From: Mesotoga prima MesG1.Ag.4.2
GTDB lineage: Bacteria > Thermotogota > Thermotogae > Petrotogales > Kosmotogaceae
NCBI RefSeq assembly: GCF_000147715.2
Contig: NC_017934.1
Span: 2,728,001-2,792,000, forward strand
Direction of reading: 5' to 3'
DNA: 64,000 nt
A program made the translations under genes and the position numbers. This document shows, one piece after another, positions 1-9,207 of this stretch. The notes beneath the pieces are model-generated. The model had not been told where the DNA came from, did no database searches, and saw nothing but the letters and a program-made list of their open reading frames with translations. Position 1 is the stretch's first letter. Every line of letters starts with the position of its first letter.

Positions 1-977
1 ACAAGCTCATGCGCACACTCGGTCTCTACAAACACGCGCAGGAGCTTCCTGATGTTCAGAATCCTTTTTCGGGATTAGTTGCCAGTGCAAGTCATTTGTC
101 CGTCAGAGACTGGTACCCGTATTCTCTAACTATAGGAACTGGAGAAACCGGCCATAACCCAAGAAGTATAAGGCTTTACGAGCCCCTTGATGATCAAAAC
201 GAATTCACTTTCGAGAGCTTTTCGGAGATTCATCGAGATAATGTCTCGGCAATTGCCAGAGATTTTCTATCTCTCGCAGGCATTTTGTCTGAGAAGAACC
301 TTCTGTCACAGAATTCAACGAGGCTTCTTAAAGCCCTGAGTCATTGGGACTATCGCCTTTTGAAGAACAGCAGAGCGGCCGATGTTGCCGAGACTGTAGT
401 GCGGGAAATGCATCGCAGTCTGCGGCCCAATACGGTCACTGCTCTTGTTGCCTCGAAATACGGCGGGTGCCATTCCGGAAATATCTTCCTACTTCGTTCT
501 GCCCTGGAAGAGTTTGAAAGAACTCAGAAGTTGCCGGAAGAGGAAGAATTGGCAGTCTGGGTCAACCAGTTACTTGAGGCTTCGGCTGGCAGTCTTCGAG
601 AGGCCGTTTCTCAAGTTAGAAAGGTGGTTATGGTTTATCAGACTAATCTTGAAGGCCTCCCCTCGATTTACCCAGATGCGAATCGAAAAGCGCCCGATCT
701 CGTAACCACCTCGGGAAATACCATCTGGTCGCAACTGGGAAACTCTTACACACAGATCGTCGACCTTTCAAACATAGACAAGTGCAGAGCGTTTCTGACA
801 CCAGGAGCTTCAGAAGGTCCACGCAGCCCTCATTTCTTCGATCAAGTCGAACTATGGGTTACCGGAGAAACCAGACCCGCTTCTCTGAGTCGAGAAGAAG
901 TCACTAAATATGTAGAATCGATTGAAACACTTTTTTCGCCAATTAATAAGACTATGCGTCAATCGGGGTCCGACTGA
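1..977 (+). CDS. Penicillin acylase family protein, C-terminal part (5' end outside window)
   Basis: The frame is open from the left edge, so the ATG at position 9 is probably internal and the gene starts upstream. The C-terminal part shows features I associate with the penicillin amidase family of Ntn-hydrolases: a WSQLGNSYTQIVDLS segment, then a GASEGPRSPHFFDQVELW segment near the end. The catalytic N-terminal nucleophile of the beta subunit lies outside the window. The family hydrolyses amide bonds of acylated substrates, usually outside the cytoplasm, and the substrate cannot be told here. It ends two bases before lipB, so the two may be co-transcribed. Confidence 0.7.
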   Translation, partial: KLMRTLGLYKHAQELPDVQNPFSGLVASASHLSVRDWYPYSLTIGTGETGHNPRSIRLYEPLDDQNEFTFESFSEIHRDNVSAIARDFLSLAGILSEKNLLSQNSTRLLKALSHWDYRLLKNSRAADVAETVVREMHRSLRPNTVTALVASKYGGCHSGNIFLLRSALEEFERTQKLPEEEELAVWVNQLLEASAGSLREAVSQVRKVVMVYQTNLEGLPSIYPDANRKAPDLVTTSGNTIWSQLGNSYTQIVDLSNIDKCRAFLTPGASEGPRSPHFFDQVELWVTGETRPASLSREEVTKYVESIETLFSPINKTMRQSGSD

Positions 978-979
978 AA

Positions 980-1687
980 ATGGAGAATCGAAGTTGCTTT
1001 TCACTTAGACTGGACGGGCTCACAAAATACCTTGAAGGGCTGAATCTGCAGAATCTAGCTCTTGAAAAGGTTATGTCGGGGAAGGCCGATTGCATACTGA
1101 TTCTCCTTGAACATGAACCAGTCCTTACCGTGGGCAAATCGGGCGGAAGAGAGAATCTTCTCGTAGATGAAAGCGAGCTTGAGAGACTGGGGGTAGAGCT
1201 CCAAAGTACCGGCAGGGGAGGAAACATAACTTATCACGGTCCGGGACAGGTTGTTGCATACCCCGTTCTGAACCTTGGGAAATGGAAGAAAGATCTTCCA
1301 TGGTACGTGCACTCTCTCGAAGAGGTAGTAATTAGAGTGCTGGAAGATTATGGCATTGAAGCCGGAAGGAAACCGGAATACAGGGGCGTCTGGGTAAAAG
1401 AAACAAAGATTGCCGCTGTCGGTATTGCCGTAAAAAGATGGTTCACAATGCATGGATTTGCCCTGAACGTACGGGTGAATAAGGAACATTTCAAACTGAT
1501 CAATCCCTGCGGCATAAAAGACTATACGATTGCATCGATGGACGATTTTGTGGATAGTGTTGATTTACATGAGATCATAAAGAGTGTGGAAGAAAAATTT
1601 TCTCTTGTCTTTAAGAGCAAACTGATAGAAGTTTCGAGAGAATGGCTGGAGAGTGGTCAAAGTGAAGGAGAAACCAGACTGGCTTAA
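980..1687 (+). CDS. lipB: Octanoyl-[ACP]:protein N-octanoyltransferase LipB
   Basis: LipB moves an octanoyl group from acyl carrier protein to a lysine of a lipoyl-domain protein, the first step of lipoate synthesis. The 235-residue product has the family signature around residues 79-96 (RGGNITYHGPGQVVAYPV). The catalytic lysine of the KIAAVG segment is near residue 143 and the catalytic cysteine of NPCG near residue 177. Length is usual for the family. The 3' end overlaps lipA by 35 bases in another frame, which implies coupled translation. The likely acceptors are the glycine-cleavage H protein or 2-oxoacid dehydrogenases, none of which is in this window. Confidence 0.96.
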   Translation: MENRSCFSLRLDGLTKYLEGLNLQNLALEKVMSGKADCILILLEHEPVLTVGKSGGRENLLVDESELERLGVELQSTGRGGNITYHGPGQVVAYPVLNLGKWKKDLPWYVHSLEEVVIRVLEDYGIEAGRKPEYRGVWVKETKIAAVGIAVKRWFTMHGFALNVRVNKEHFKLINPCGIKDYTIASMDDFVDSVDLHEIIKSVEEKFSLVFKSKLIEVSREWLESGQSEGETRLA

Positions 1688-2519
1688 GAAGAAGCTCAAT
1701 GCCGACAGGAGTAAGCTTAGCGAAATAAAGGTCATGTTGCGAAGCCTGCGTCTTCATACCGTGTGCGAAGAGGCGAGATGTCCAAATATGGGAGAGTGTT
1801 TTGCATCCAGAACCGCTACATTCATGATACTTGGAAATATCTGCACAAGGAACTGTCGATTCTGTGCAGTCTCAAAGGGAATACCAGGCTCTCCAGATCC
1901 AAAGGAGCCGGAGAACATTTCCCACGCCGTCCATCTTCTCCAACTGAGACATGCTGTGATCACCTCGGTTACCAGGGACGATCTTAACGATGGTGGCGCT
2001 TCTCAATTCGTCGATGTAGTCCGTGAACTGAGAAAGAACTGTCCAAATACGACAATCGAGCTACTGATTCCTGACCTAAATGGTAACTGGAAGGCTCTCG
2101 AAAGAATCGTTAGAGAGCATCCGGACGTTTTGAATCACAATATAGAGACCGTACCTTCTCTGTACGCCAATGTAAGACCCGGAGCAACGTACGAGCGTTC
2201 TATCGGTCTCCTGCGGAGAGTGAAGGAAATTGACTCTTCGATAATTACCAAATCTGGAATAATGGTGGGCCTTGGTGAGCGCGAAGACGAGGTTAAGTCA
2301 GTAATAAAGGACCTATCTGATGCAGGCTGCAGAATGTTGACTATTGGTCAGTATCTGCAGCCATCTCATAAGCACCTTCCGGTAGTGGAGTATATTACGC
2401 CGGAGCAGTTTGAAGGCTACAGAATCTTCGCTCTTGAGAGAGGCTTTTCGTTCGTCGCATCGGGTCCTCTCGTTCGTAGCTCCTATCATGCCGCTCTTGG
2501 CTTCTCAAGTTTGCGCTAG
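1653..2519 (+). CDS. lipA: Lipoyl synthase LipA (radical SAM)
   Basis: LipA inserts two sulfur atoms into protein-bound octanoyl chains. Both cluster motifs are visible. The auxiliary-cluster cysteines are at about residues 38, 43 and 49 (CEEARCPNMGEC). The radical SAM CX3CX2C is at 64-71 (CTRNCRFC). The conserved RSSYHA serine segment is close to the C terminus. The product is about 288 residues, a normal length. The start is GTG at 1653, or possibly GTG at 1662, and both lie inside lipB. The lipB-lipA pair gives a complete endogenous lipoylation route. Confidence 0.97.
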   Translation: MVKVKEKPDWLKKKLNADRSKLSEIKVMLRSLRLHTVCEEARCPNMGECFASRTATFMILGNICTRNCRFCAVSKGIPGSPDPKEPENISHAVHLLQLRHAVITSVTRDDLNDGGASQFVDVVRELRKNCPNTTIELLIPDLNGNWKALERIVREHPDVLNHNIETVPSLYANVRPGATYERSIGLLRRVKEIDSSIITKSGIMVGLGEREDEVKSVIKDLSDAGCRMLTIGQYLQPSHKHLPVVEYITPEQFEGYRIFALERGFSFVASGPLVRSSYHAALGFSSLR

Positions 2520-2746
2520 AGAGCGTTTTTCAACAGCATTGTTTCTGAACTTTTGTTACTTTCAAATCTATCGTTCACAGTTTGTCGGGCAGAATTGAAG
2601 ATTGCTATTTTGTAATCCTCCAAATATTTGCTTCGCAAGAGTCGCCGTGATACGATTTGCTTAAGATATTCTCTATGTTTGACTAGTTACTTGAGTGAAT
2701 ACAGGACTCTGTATGTTTCTAATGACCGTTTTGGGGAGTTGTGATT

Positions 2747-3190
2747 ATGGATGGATTTTGTATAGAGAGTGCCGATCAAATTCGAGAACTATGGTCAAAG
2801 ACTTACAACACAGAAGGGAAACCTGACTGGTCCCACATTCTACCGTACTACGACGACAACATTCTCTTCAAAGACACGATCCAGGAAATCCGGGGAATCG
2901 AAGAATTCAAGAAAATGACCGAAAGACTTGCCGAGAGATCCAAAGAGTTGAAAATGGCCGTTCTTAGAGTCATTAAGGAAGACAACGTGGTCTTTGTCGA
3001 ATGGGAGATGACGATACTCTTCAAGAAGACGAGGACTTCCGTGATTTATGGTGCGAGCCGTCTCTCTATTAGTGAAGGGGGAAAGATAATCGAGCAGAGA
3101 GATTACTATGACCTTTGGGGTGATATCTTCGACAACATACCCTCATTCAGAAAGCCTTACAGGCGTTTCATGAGAAAACACTTCGGGTAG
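2747..3190 (+). CDS. NTF2-like/SnoaL-like domain protein
   Basis: A protein of about 147 residues with the feel of the NTF2/SnoaL cone fold: an N-terminal helix region, then YYDDNILFKDTIQEIRG (typical of 'damage then field' NTF2-like proteins), then long beta strands ending in RDYYDLWGD. ATG 2747 is preferred to GTG 2741 because GGGGAG at 2733-2738 is correctly spaced only for the ATG. It is the first gene of a tight trio with a short-chain dehydrogenase (10-base gap) and a CrtI-like FAD oxidoreductase. It could be a small hydrolase, isomerase or binding partner acting on the same unknown substrate. Confidence 0.7.
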   Translation: MDGFCIESADQIRELWSKTYNTEGKPDWSHILPYYDDNILFKDTIQEIRGIEEFKKMTERLAERSKELKMAVLRVIKEDNVVFVEWEMTILFKKTRTSVIYGASRLSISEGGKIIEQRDYYDLWGDIFDNIPSFRKPYRRFMRKHFG

Positions 3191-3199
3191 GTTTTGCAC

Positions 3200-4171
3200 A
3201 TGGAGAGACGCAAGAGCCCCATCCGCAAATACTGGAAGCAATACAAATGGTCCAACATCCGCGCGATGATGAAGAACAACAAGTCTGATCCAAAGATCTG
3301 CAATGATGATTTTGAGGGTCGCCTAATGGTCATTACCGGAGGCACTTCGGGTATTGGATACTACACATGCAGGAAGTATGCAAGCCACGGAGCGAGGATT
3401 CTTTCCATAAATCGAAACAGGGAAAAATCGGAAAGGCTTTGCGACGAACTCAAACGCGACTTCGGCGTTCAATGTTCATATATGATAGCCGACTTCAGCA
3501 GTCTAGACGATATCCTGAGAGTCGGTAAAGAGCTCTCTACGATGGGAGATGCTATAGATGTCTTGATACACAACGCTGGAGTCTTTCTGAAGCGCAAAGA
3601 ACTTACAAAGGAAGGCTTTGAAACGACTTTCGTAGTCAATTATCTCTCCTCATTCGTCATAAACTATCTAATAAGAGAGAAGATGAAAGCTCAGGGAAGC
3701 GGACGCATTCTGATTGTGAATTCGGAAGGCCATCGATTTGCCGTCTGGGGAATAGAAACGGAGGACCTTAACTGGCAGAAGAGACGTTACACTGGCCTTA
3801 AGGCCTACGGCTCTGCAAAGACTTGCCAGCTGCTTAGCATGCTTATTCTTAATCAGTACTTCGAAGGAAGTGGGGTCACAATAAACGCAATGCACCCCGG
3901 TGCAGTCAAGACGGGTACGGGAAAGGAAAATGGAGCACTATACAAATGGTATAAGAGAAATGTTGTCGACAGATTCTCCCGTACGCCGGAAATCTCGGCA
4001 GAAGCCCTTTACTATCTTGGTGTTTCCGGTGATCTCCAGGATGTCGGCGGAAAGTTCTTCAATCTAACCACGGAAGAGATTCCCGCCCCTCCCGCACTCG
4101 ACATGGAAACAGCTAAAAAACTCTGGCAGGAAAGCCTACGAATGGGGGGCATCGATGACGGAAATCTATGA
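3200..4171 (+). CDS. Short-chain dehydrogenase/reductase (SDR)
   Basis: NAD(P)-dependent oxidoreductase of the classical SDR type. It has a TGGTSGIG cofactor loop after a basic N-terminal extension of about 40 residues. HNAG is in the middle, a serine in IVNSEGH, and the YGSAK catalytic Tyr-Lys pair. Late in the chain the AMHPGAVKTGTG segment resembles the retinol dehydrogenase-like subgroup. The start is ATG 3200, with TTG 3194 an in-frame alternative. The gene overlaps the next FAD oxidoreductase by 17 bases, so the two are translationally coupled. The substrate is unknown; the partners suggest a hydrophobic or isoprenoid-like molecule, which is only inference. Confidence 0.88.
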   Translation: MERRKSPIRKYWKQYKWSNIRAMMKNNKSDPKICNDDFEGRLMVITGGTSGIGYYTCRKYASHGARILSINRNREKSERLCDELKRDFGVQCSYMIADFSSLDDILRVGKELSTMGDAIDVLIHNAGVFLKRKELTKEGFETTFVVNYLSSFVINYLIREKMKAQGSGRILIVNSEGHRFAVWGIETEDLNWQKRRYTGLKAYGSAKTCQLLSMLILNQYFEGSGVTINAMHPGAVKTGTGKENGALYKWYKRNVVDRFSRTPEISAEALYYLGVSGDLQDVGGKFFNLTTEEIPAPPALDMETAKKLWQESLRMGGIDDGNL

Positions 4172-5771
4172 CGCGATAATAGTTGGCGGTGGAATAGCCG
4201 GAATGACCAGTGCCGCATATATTGCAAAGCACGGAGCTAGAGTCCTTTTGTTGGAGAAGAACGAGAAGTGTGGGGGCCTGATCAACTCCTTTTGGAGAGA
4301 TGGCTTCCTCTTCGACGGCGGTGTGAGGGCGCTCGAAAGCGCGGGAATTATTCTCCCCATGCTGAGGGAGCTTGGGATTGAAATCGAAAGAGTCAAGAGT
4401 CCGGTATCTGTGGGGATCGAAAACAGTGTTATACGTGTGACCTCGAAGGAAAGTTTGAAGGAGTATTCTGATCTCCTTAGGAAGATGTATCCTGGAAGCG
4501 AGGATGAAATCGAGAGAGTCGTTTCATTCATAAAGAGAATCATGAAGGACATGGAGATTCTCTACGGAGTCGATAATCCCCTCTTCATGGACTTCAAGAA
4601 CAACAAGTCGTATTTTGTCAAAGTGTACCTGCCCTGGCTGTTCAAGTTCCTTTTCACCCTCCGAAGAATTGGAAAATTCAGGATGCCGGTCGAGGAGTTC
4701 CTCGAGAAGATTGTCCAAGACAGTTCTTTGAGAGACATCATTGATCAGCACTTCTTCAAGAACACACCGACTTTTTTCGCCATGAGTTATTTCTACCTAT
4801 ATCAGGATTACTTCTATCCGAAGGGTGGAGTTGGAGCTATGGCGGAACGCGTAAAAGAAAAGATAATCCAGTTCGGTGGGGAAATAGAGACAGGTAGGGA
4901 AGTGACAGAGGTCCATGCCGAGAAAAAAGTAATCGTGGATAGCAATGGAAGATCCCATAAATACAAGAAGCTTGTGTGGGCTGCCGACCTAAAGAAGCTC
5001 TACTCCATTGTAAAAACAGACGGCCTGCAAGAGACCGCAACGGAAACGGTCAACGCATTCAGATCAGAGATATCGAAGAAACATGGGACCGATTCTATCT
5101 TCAGCGTCTTCATCGCGGTCGACGAACCGCCTGAGAAATTTGAAGCGATCTCCAGCGGGCACTTCTTCTATACCCCTTCAAAGAAAGGCCTTGGCGAGAC
5201 TCATCGCAGCGAAATGAAGTCCATTCTGAAGAACTGGTCTGTAAATTCAAGAGAAGAAGTCTTGAGCTGGCTTGACAGGTTCTGCAAACTGAGCACCTAC
5301 GAGATTTCGATCCCCGTTCTCAAGGACAGAGACCTAGCCCCACAAGGAAAGACCGGTCTTATTGTAAGCACACTCTTCGAATACGATATAGTGAAGAAAG
5401 CGTATGAGTCCGGCTGGTACGGAGAGCTGAAAGAAGAGCTAGAAAAGAGAATAATCGAAGTTCTATCTAATTCAATCTACCCGATTCTGAAAGACAGGAT
5501 TCTCTTTTCATTTTCCAGCAGCCCGCTTTCAATAGAGAGTTACTCCGGCAGCACTGAAGGCTCGATTGTAGGATGGTCTTTCGAGGAACCGATACCAGTT
5601 GTAGCCAGTATGATGAAGGTAAACAGCTCGGTCAAAACGAAAATACCGGATGTTCTTCAGGCCGGCCAGTGGGCTTATAGCCCTGCAGGTGTACCGATAA
5701 GCATCCTTACGGGAAAGCTGGCAGCCGATTCCGTGATAAAGAATTTGAATAAGGATCGATCCGGCGGCTAA
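4155..5771 (+). CDS. CrtI-like FAD-dependent oxidoreductase (phytoene desaturase superfamily)
   Basis: The 538-residue product opens with an FAD-binding Rossmann segment (IIVGGGIAGMTSAAYIAKHG), an acidic LLEKNEKCGG ribose-binding strand and an FDGG motif, all typical of the CrtI/RetSat superfamily. A second FAD-contacting segment near the C terminus contains AGQWAYSPAGVPISILTGK. The family desaturates, saturates or isomerises polyenes, but many bacterial members are uncharacterised. It is coupled to the SDR upstream. A second, truncated member of the same superfamily lies at 32018-33229. No carotenoid synthesis genes are present in this window, so the substrate stays open. Confidence 0.85.
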   Translation: MTEIYDAIIVGGGIAGMTSAAYIAKHGARVLLLEKNEKCGGLINSFWRDGFLFDGGVRALESAGIILPMLRELGIEIERVKSPVSVGIENSVIRVTSKESLKEYSDLLRKMYPGSEDEIERVVSFIKRIMKDMEILYGVDNPLFMDFKNNKSYFVKVYLPWLFKFLFTLRRIGKFRMPVEEFLEKIVQDSSLRDIIDQHFFKNTPTFFAMSYFYLYQDYFYPKGGVGAMAERVKEKIIQFGGEIETGREVTEVHAEKKVIVDSNGRSHKYKKLVWAADLKKLYSIVKTDGLQETATETVNAFRSEISKKHGTDSIFSVFIAVDEPPEKFEAISSGHFFYTPSKKGLGETHRSEMKSILKNWSVNSREEVLSWLDRFCKLSTYEISIPVLKDRDLAPQGKTGLIVSTLFEYDIVKKAYESGWYGELKEELEKRIIEVLSNSIYPILKDRILFSFSSSPLSIESYSGSTEGSIVGWSFEEPIPVVASMMKVNSSVKTKIPDVLQAGQWAYSPAGVPISILTGKLAADSVIKNLNKDRSGG

Positions 5772-5885
5772 AGACCATTACGTTGTCTGTAGACCAGCGA
5801 CAGTGGTCTTCGCACATATAGAAGATCGCCTCTTTGGATAAATAGATGATTGTCTCGACAATCGAGTAATGAAGGAAAGAATACT

Positions 5886-6515
5886 ATGAATATCAACAGT
5901 TTGGTTCCAGATAATTCCGAAAAGGGCACTGGACTGATTATAAAGCACCGGGGTCTTTACCTCTTTCAGGTTTCTGGAAGGAAGCATCGAACAGAGTTCG
6001 GAGAAAGGTTCTTCGCCGGAATCGGTGGCCACTGTGAAGAAGGCGAGGGGTTCATCCAAGCAGCAAAACGCGAAGCAGTCGAAGAGACTGGAAAGGCCGT
6101 CGAAATAATTCATTCAGCGAGGACGGATATAGTTCAACCGGACGGAAGCGTTGTTGACACAATCGAACTTACATCACCCGCTCCCAGAATGATCTACGAA
6201 ATGTTAGATCGACGAAAAGACTTACCCGAGAAAGAGCCATACTTCATCGCTTGCTTTAATGCGCATTTTGCAGATGACACTCCCTTCGAACTCGACCCCG
6301 AAGAGGTCAGCGCTTTAATTGCCATACCGGAGGAATTGCTCTGCGAAAGTCTTGAGCGCAAGATAGCACTTGAAGATATAATCTCCTCAGGGGGAGAGGT
6401 TGTCGCCGGCTCTCTAGAGACCGGAACTTTTCTCTTCCCCCTAGGAACGGCAGCGGCTCTTGCACATCTCTTGAAAAGAGCCAAAGAGCTTTCGGATGTT
6501 GATGATGACGTGTGA
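5886..6515 (+). CDS. Nudix hydrolase
   Basis: A complete Nudix box GX5EX7REUXEEXGU is visible (GGHCEEGE followed by REAVEETGK). This marks a Mg-dependent hydrolase of nucleoside-diphosphate-linked compounds. The start is ATG 5886, preceded by a GAAGGAAAG ribosome site. An in-frame TTG at 5850 has no such site. The 210-residue product is longer than a minimal Nudix domain and carries a C-terminal part rich in acidic residues. Its end overlaps the peptide-deformylase-like gene by 20 bases. The substrate cannot be predicted; housecleaning of modified nucleotides is one option. Confidence 0.9.
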   Translation: MNINSLVPDNSEKGTGLIIKHRGLYLFQVSGRKHRTEFGERFFAGIGGHCEEGEGFIQAAKREAVEETGKAVEIIHSARTDIVQPDGSVVDTIELTSPAPRMIYEMLDRRKDLPEKEPYFIACFNAHFADDTPFELDPEEVSALIAIPEELLCESLERKIALEDIISSGGEVVAGSLETGTFLFPLGTAAALAHLLKRAKELSDVDDDV

Positions 6516-7053
6516 AGTATTGCTTCTTGGAAATCCGTTGCTCCGCGAAACATCCTCTCCCGTCTCTGACTTTCGAAGCCAGGAGACGATAGGGCAGATC
6601 GTCATGCTCAAACAGGCCCTTGATGAATTCAGAAAAGAAAATGGCTTCGGTCGCGGAATTTCAGCCCCGCAAATCGGCATTCTCAAGAGAATCGTTGCGC
6701 TCAATCTAGGTCAAGGAAGTTTTGTAATTGCAAACCCGCGAATAGTCGACCGCAGTAGGGCTACATTTACAATGTGGGATGACTGCATGTCATTTCCACA
6801 TCTGCTCATTAGGCTCGAAAGAAGCCTTTCGGTAGATGTCGTGTATGAAGATGAAAGAGGAATCGAATACGAATGGAAGGGGGTCGATCAGGCAAGATCG
6901 GAGCTGCTTCAGCATGAGATAGACCACCTCGACGGCATTCTCGCAATAGATCACGCATTAGATGCCAAAAGTATCATATATCGCTCGGAATATGAAAGGA
7001 ATCGCGAATACTACGATCACCTTGTCGACTACAGCATCGAGCCGACAATTTGA
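6496..7053 (+). CDS. Peptide-deformylase-like metalloprotein
   Basis: The three deformylase motifs are recognisable but altered. Motif 1 is GRGISAPQ (residues 52-59; classical GXGXAAXQ). Motif 2 is DDCMS (Cys97; classical EGCLS). Motif 3 is HEIDH (140-144), which supplies the metal-binding histidines and the catalytic glutamate. The metal ligands are intact, so enzyme activity is possible. The D for E/G changes in motif 2 place it among the divergent deformylase-like proteins rather than the housekeeping Def. The start is ATG 6496, or ATG 6505, which gives MTCEVLL; both overlap the Nudix gene. About 185 residues. Confidence 0.82.
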   Translation: MLMMTCEVLLLGNPLLRETSSPVSDFRSQETIGQIVMLKQALDEFRKENGFGRGISAPQIGILKRIVALNLGQGSFVIANPRIVDRSRATFTMWDDCMSFPHLLIRLERSLSVDVVYEDERGIEYEWKGVDQARSELLQHEIDHLDGILAIDHALDAKSIIYRSEYERNREYYDHLVDYSIEPTI

Positions 7054-7068
7054 GGTTAACTACCCGAA

Positions 7069-7704
7069 TCAAAGAGTGATATTCATTGCCTGAAGCCAGT
7101 AACGGGCAATCAGGGCGTGGCCCTCGGGAGTGGGGTGAACACCGTCTTCGGCCCAGAATTCCGGCTCACGTCTCGCGGCTGCAGCAGCGAAAATTCCATC
7201 GAGCGGAAGATAAATCGCTTTAAATTCCCTCGCAACTCTCCTGATTATCTGGATCTTCGGTCCAAGATCTTCAGTCCATCTCTCCATCCCAGAGAAGACT
7301 GGAAGGAAGAAGGGTTCCATTATTATCACAGATGCTCCCTTTGACCTGACCGATTTCAGCAGATACCTGTAGTCGCTTTCAAAGTTCTCCGGCTCCGTTT
7401 TATCGTTGCTGTCGTAGAGGCGCCAACAGTCGTTTATACCCACAAGTATCGAAACCCAGTCAGGAGAGAGATCAAGGCAATCAACTTCCCAGCGTCTGCG
7501 AAGATCCCGTACCCTATCTCCTCCAACGCCTCTGTTCAGAAACTCGATTCTCAGTTCCGGATGCGCAGAACCCAAGAGTCCGGAGATAATTGCAGGATAA
7601 CCGTCCCCAAGAGAAAAGAAGTCCTCTCTGTCTCTATCAGTATCAGTTACGCTATCCCCTTGAAAGAGCACTCTTTGACCTTCTTTAAGAAACACTCTCT
7701 TCAT
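7069..7704 (-). CDS. SGNH/GDSL-type esterase or acylhydrolase
   Basis: All four SGNH blocks are visible: block I FQGDSVTD near the N terminus with the nucleophilic serine, block II glycine in NRGVGGDRV, block III asparagine in LVGINDCWR, and block V DGVHPTPEGH with the catalytic Asp and His. About 211 residues from ATG 7704. A TTG at 7737 is an alternative, because the GGGGG run abuts the ATG with almost no spacing. No signal peptide is visible, so it is probably cytoplasmic. Such proteins deacetylate sugars or cleave short esters. It stands next to a broken PfkB kinase gene on the same strand and may belong to the same degraded sugar locus. Confidence 0.88.
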   Translation of the reverse strand: MKRVFLKEGQRVLFQGDSVTDTDRDREDFFSLGDGYPAIISGLLGSAHPELRIEFLNRGVGGDRVRDLRRRWEVDCLDLSPDWVSILVGINDCWRLYDSNDKTEPENFESDYRYLLKSVRSKGASVIIMEPFFLPVFSGMERWTEDLGPKIQIIRRVAREFKAIYLPLDGIFAAAAARREPEFWAEDGVHPTPEGHALIARYWLQAMNITL

Positions 7705-7764
7705 CCCCCTGCTTATGAATAGACAGTATACTTCCAAAAAACTGCGAAAACTAATCAGAGCAAC

Positions 7765-8658
7765 CTACAAGGAAATTTTCTCCCTGTATCTTCCCTCGAT
7801 CCAGTCTCTGGCGATCCTGTGGGCAAGGTCGACATCATAGCTTCCTTTGACGGCCGCCGAATAGATAAAACCGGCATTGAAGGAATCCCCGGCTCCAATC
7901 GTATCCACAACGTTCTCTGACCTTTCGGTCGAATACTCTTCTGAACTCTCTCTAGAGATCATGAGCGAACCTTCAGAGCCCATCTTCACCATCGCATTAC
8001 TACGGAAGTCCCTCTGAAAGCTTTCAACGGCGCTGGAAATCGAAGTTTCCTGTGTCACGGCAATTAGTTCGGCTTCGTTGGGTAGGAACCAGTCTAATGA
8101 ATTCAGCAAGCTCCTTATCTGAGGTCTGAATGACTTCTAGCCGTCGGGAGGCCATCCCGGATCCATGTAGATAACGTTATCCTCATTGAGAGATTCCAGA
8201 AGTACTTTCAGGTTTCCCCTTCTCAAACCGTTAAGAACATTGATTCCACAAAACAGGATATGTGCACCTTTGACATTAGTAAGCTTATTGCTAACAAAGT
8301 CAACATCCATGAAACGCATGACAGATTCGTCGCTCAAGAAGCTTCTCTCACTGCTTTTATGAGTTATCGCAACTGTGTGAGGAGTCTTGCCTTCGATGAG
8401 GTCAAGCCCTTCGACGGAAATTCCCATTTCAATAAATCTTCGCTCTAAGGCCTTCCCGAAGAGATCATTTCCGGCTACAGTAACTATTTCCACAGGTACT
8501 CCGAGGTCGGCGAGCACAACAGCTGTGTTGGCAGCCTGCCCGCCGATACGCATATCAACAGTATCTACGCCTATCTCCGTTCCCCATTCTGGCCAGTCGT
8601 CAATCGGACCTGCTATGATATCGACATCAACGTTGCCAACTATAACTACTCTGTCCAT
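7765..8658 (-). pseudogene. PfkB-family carbohydrate kinase interrupted by an in-frame TAG
   Basis: Two collinear parts lie in the same reading frame. The N-terminal part (8658-8137) has the PfkB fold start (VVIVGNVDVDI, then RIGGQAANTA). It ends at a TAG at 8139-8137 directly after DPGWPPDG. The frame continues through KSFRPQIRSLLNSLDWFLPNE into the C-terminal part (8109-7765), which carries the ribokinase signature DTIGAGDSFNAGF with its catalytic aspartate. A single TGG-to-TAG change at a position where Trp would fit explains the break. Other genes here end normally at TAG, so general recoding is unlikely. The intact enzyme would phosphorylate a sugar or nucleoside. Confidence 0.85.
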
Positions 8659-8926
8659 TTCACCACTCTCTTCTCCGATATCCGCGGGTGTGAATCATCA
8701 GTTCCGAATCATTATAGCATCGGAAAAGAATGCGGAACTCTGAAATGAAGTGTTATTAACCGTTGCAGGCCGTCATCACAAAAGAGACTGTTAAAGTGAA
8801 AGTTAACAAAATGCTCTATGGCCGGAGAAATCACTAGAAAAAGCAAAAACGCCAGCTAACGAATCTGCAAGAAAGATTCATTTATTCCCTACAAGCGACC
8901 ATTAATCTGAAATTTATGAAGACGCT

Positions 8927-9130
8927 TCAGCCCTTATGGCATTCACTGCAGCAATGAATGCAGCCATCGACATTTGGGTATATCTCTCTCGCCTTCTGAA
9001 GGGCTCCGAAGCAGTTAACGAAATCTCCCAGCCTTGTCTTCGATTTTAACTCTTTGAGCCTATCGCAGTACTCCGTATGAATTTCATGTTCTCCGGTCGG
9101 CTTTGCGTTGTCATCTACGTAGTAAATCAC
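8927..9130 (-). CDS. Small Cys-rich protein, paralog of the one at 18022
   Basis: A 67-residue protein with six cysteines (about positions 22, 40, 57, 60, 61, 64) and a C-terminal GCxxCCxxCH cluster that looks like a metal site. The start is GTG 9130, behind a strong AAGGAGGTG ribosome site. It shares with the 70-residue product at 18022-18234 the pattern TG-x2-E-x-HT-x2-C, then LG, NC, KA/KAR, IYPNV-x-GC-x2-C. I recall similar uncharacterised small proteins in other bacteria but know no function. An ATTATA at 9202-9207 (TATAAT on minus) about 70 bases upstream may be its -10 element. Confidence 0.75.
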   Translation of the reverse strand: MIYYVDDNAKPTGEHEIHTEYCDRLKELKSKTRLGDFVNCFGALQKAREIYPNVDGCIHCCSECHKG

Positions 9131-9201
9131 TTCACAACACCTCCTTCAAACAAATACTTCATAGCCGTAGAAAGAGTTTATCTAGAACGTCTCACACCAA
9201 A

Positions 9202-9207
9202 ATTATA
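9202..9207 (-). promoter_or_regulatory. Candidate -10 element for the small Cys-rich gene
   Basis: On the minus strand this reads TATAAT, about 70 bases upstream of the GTG start at 9130. No convincing -35 box at 17-base spacing is visible, so the call rests on the -10 match alone. Confidence 0.35.

Noticed and set aside
5772-5802. Terminator hairpin AGACCA / TGGTCT between the CrtI-like and Nudix genes
   Set aside because: The arms are only six bases with a loop of about 19 and no T run.
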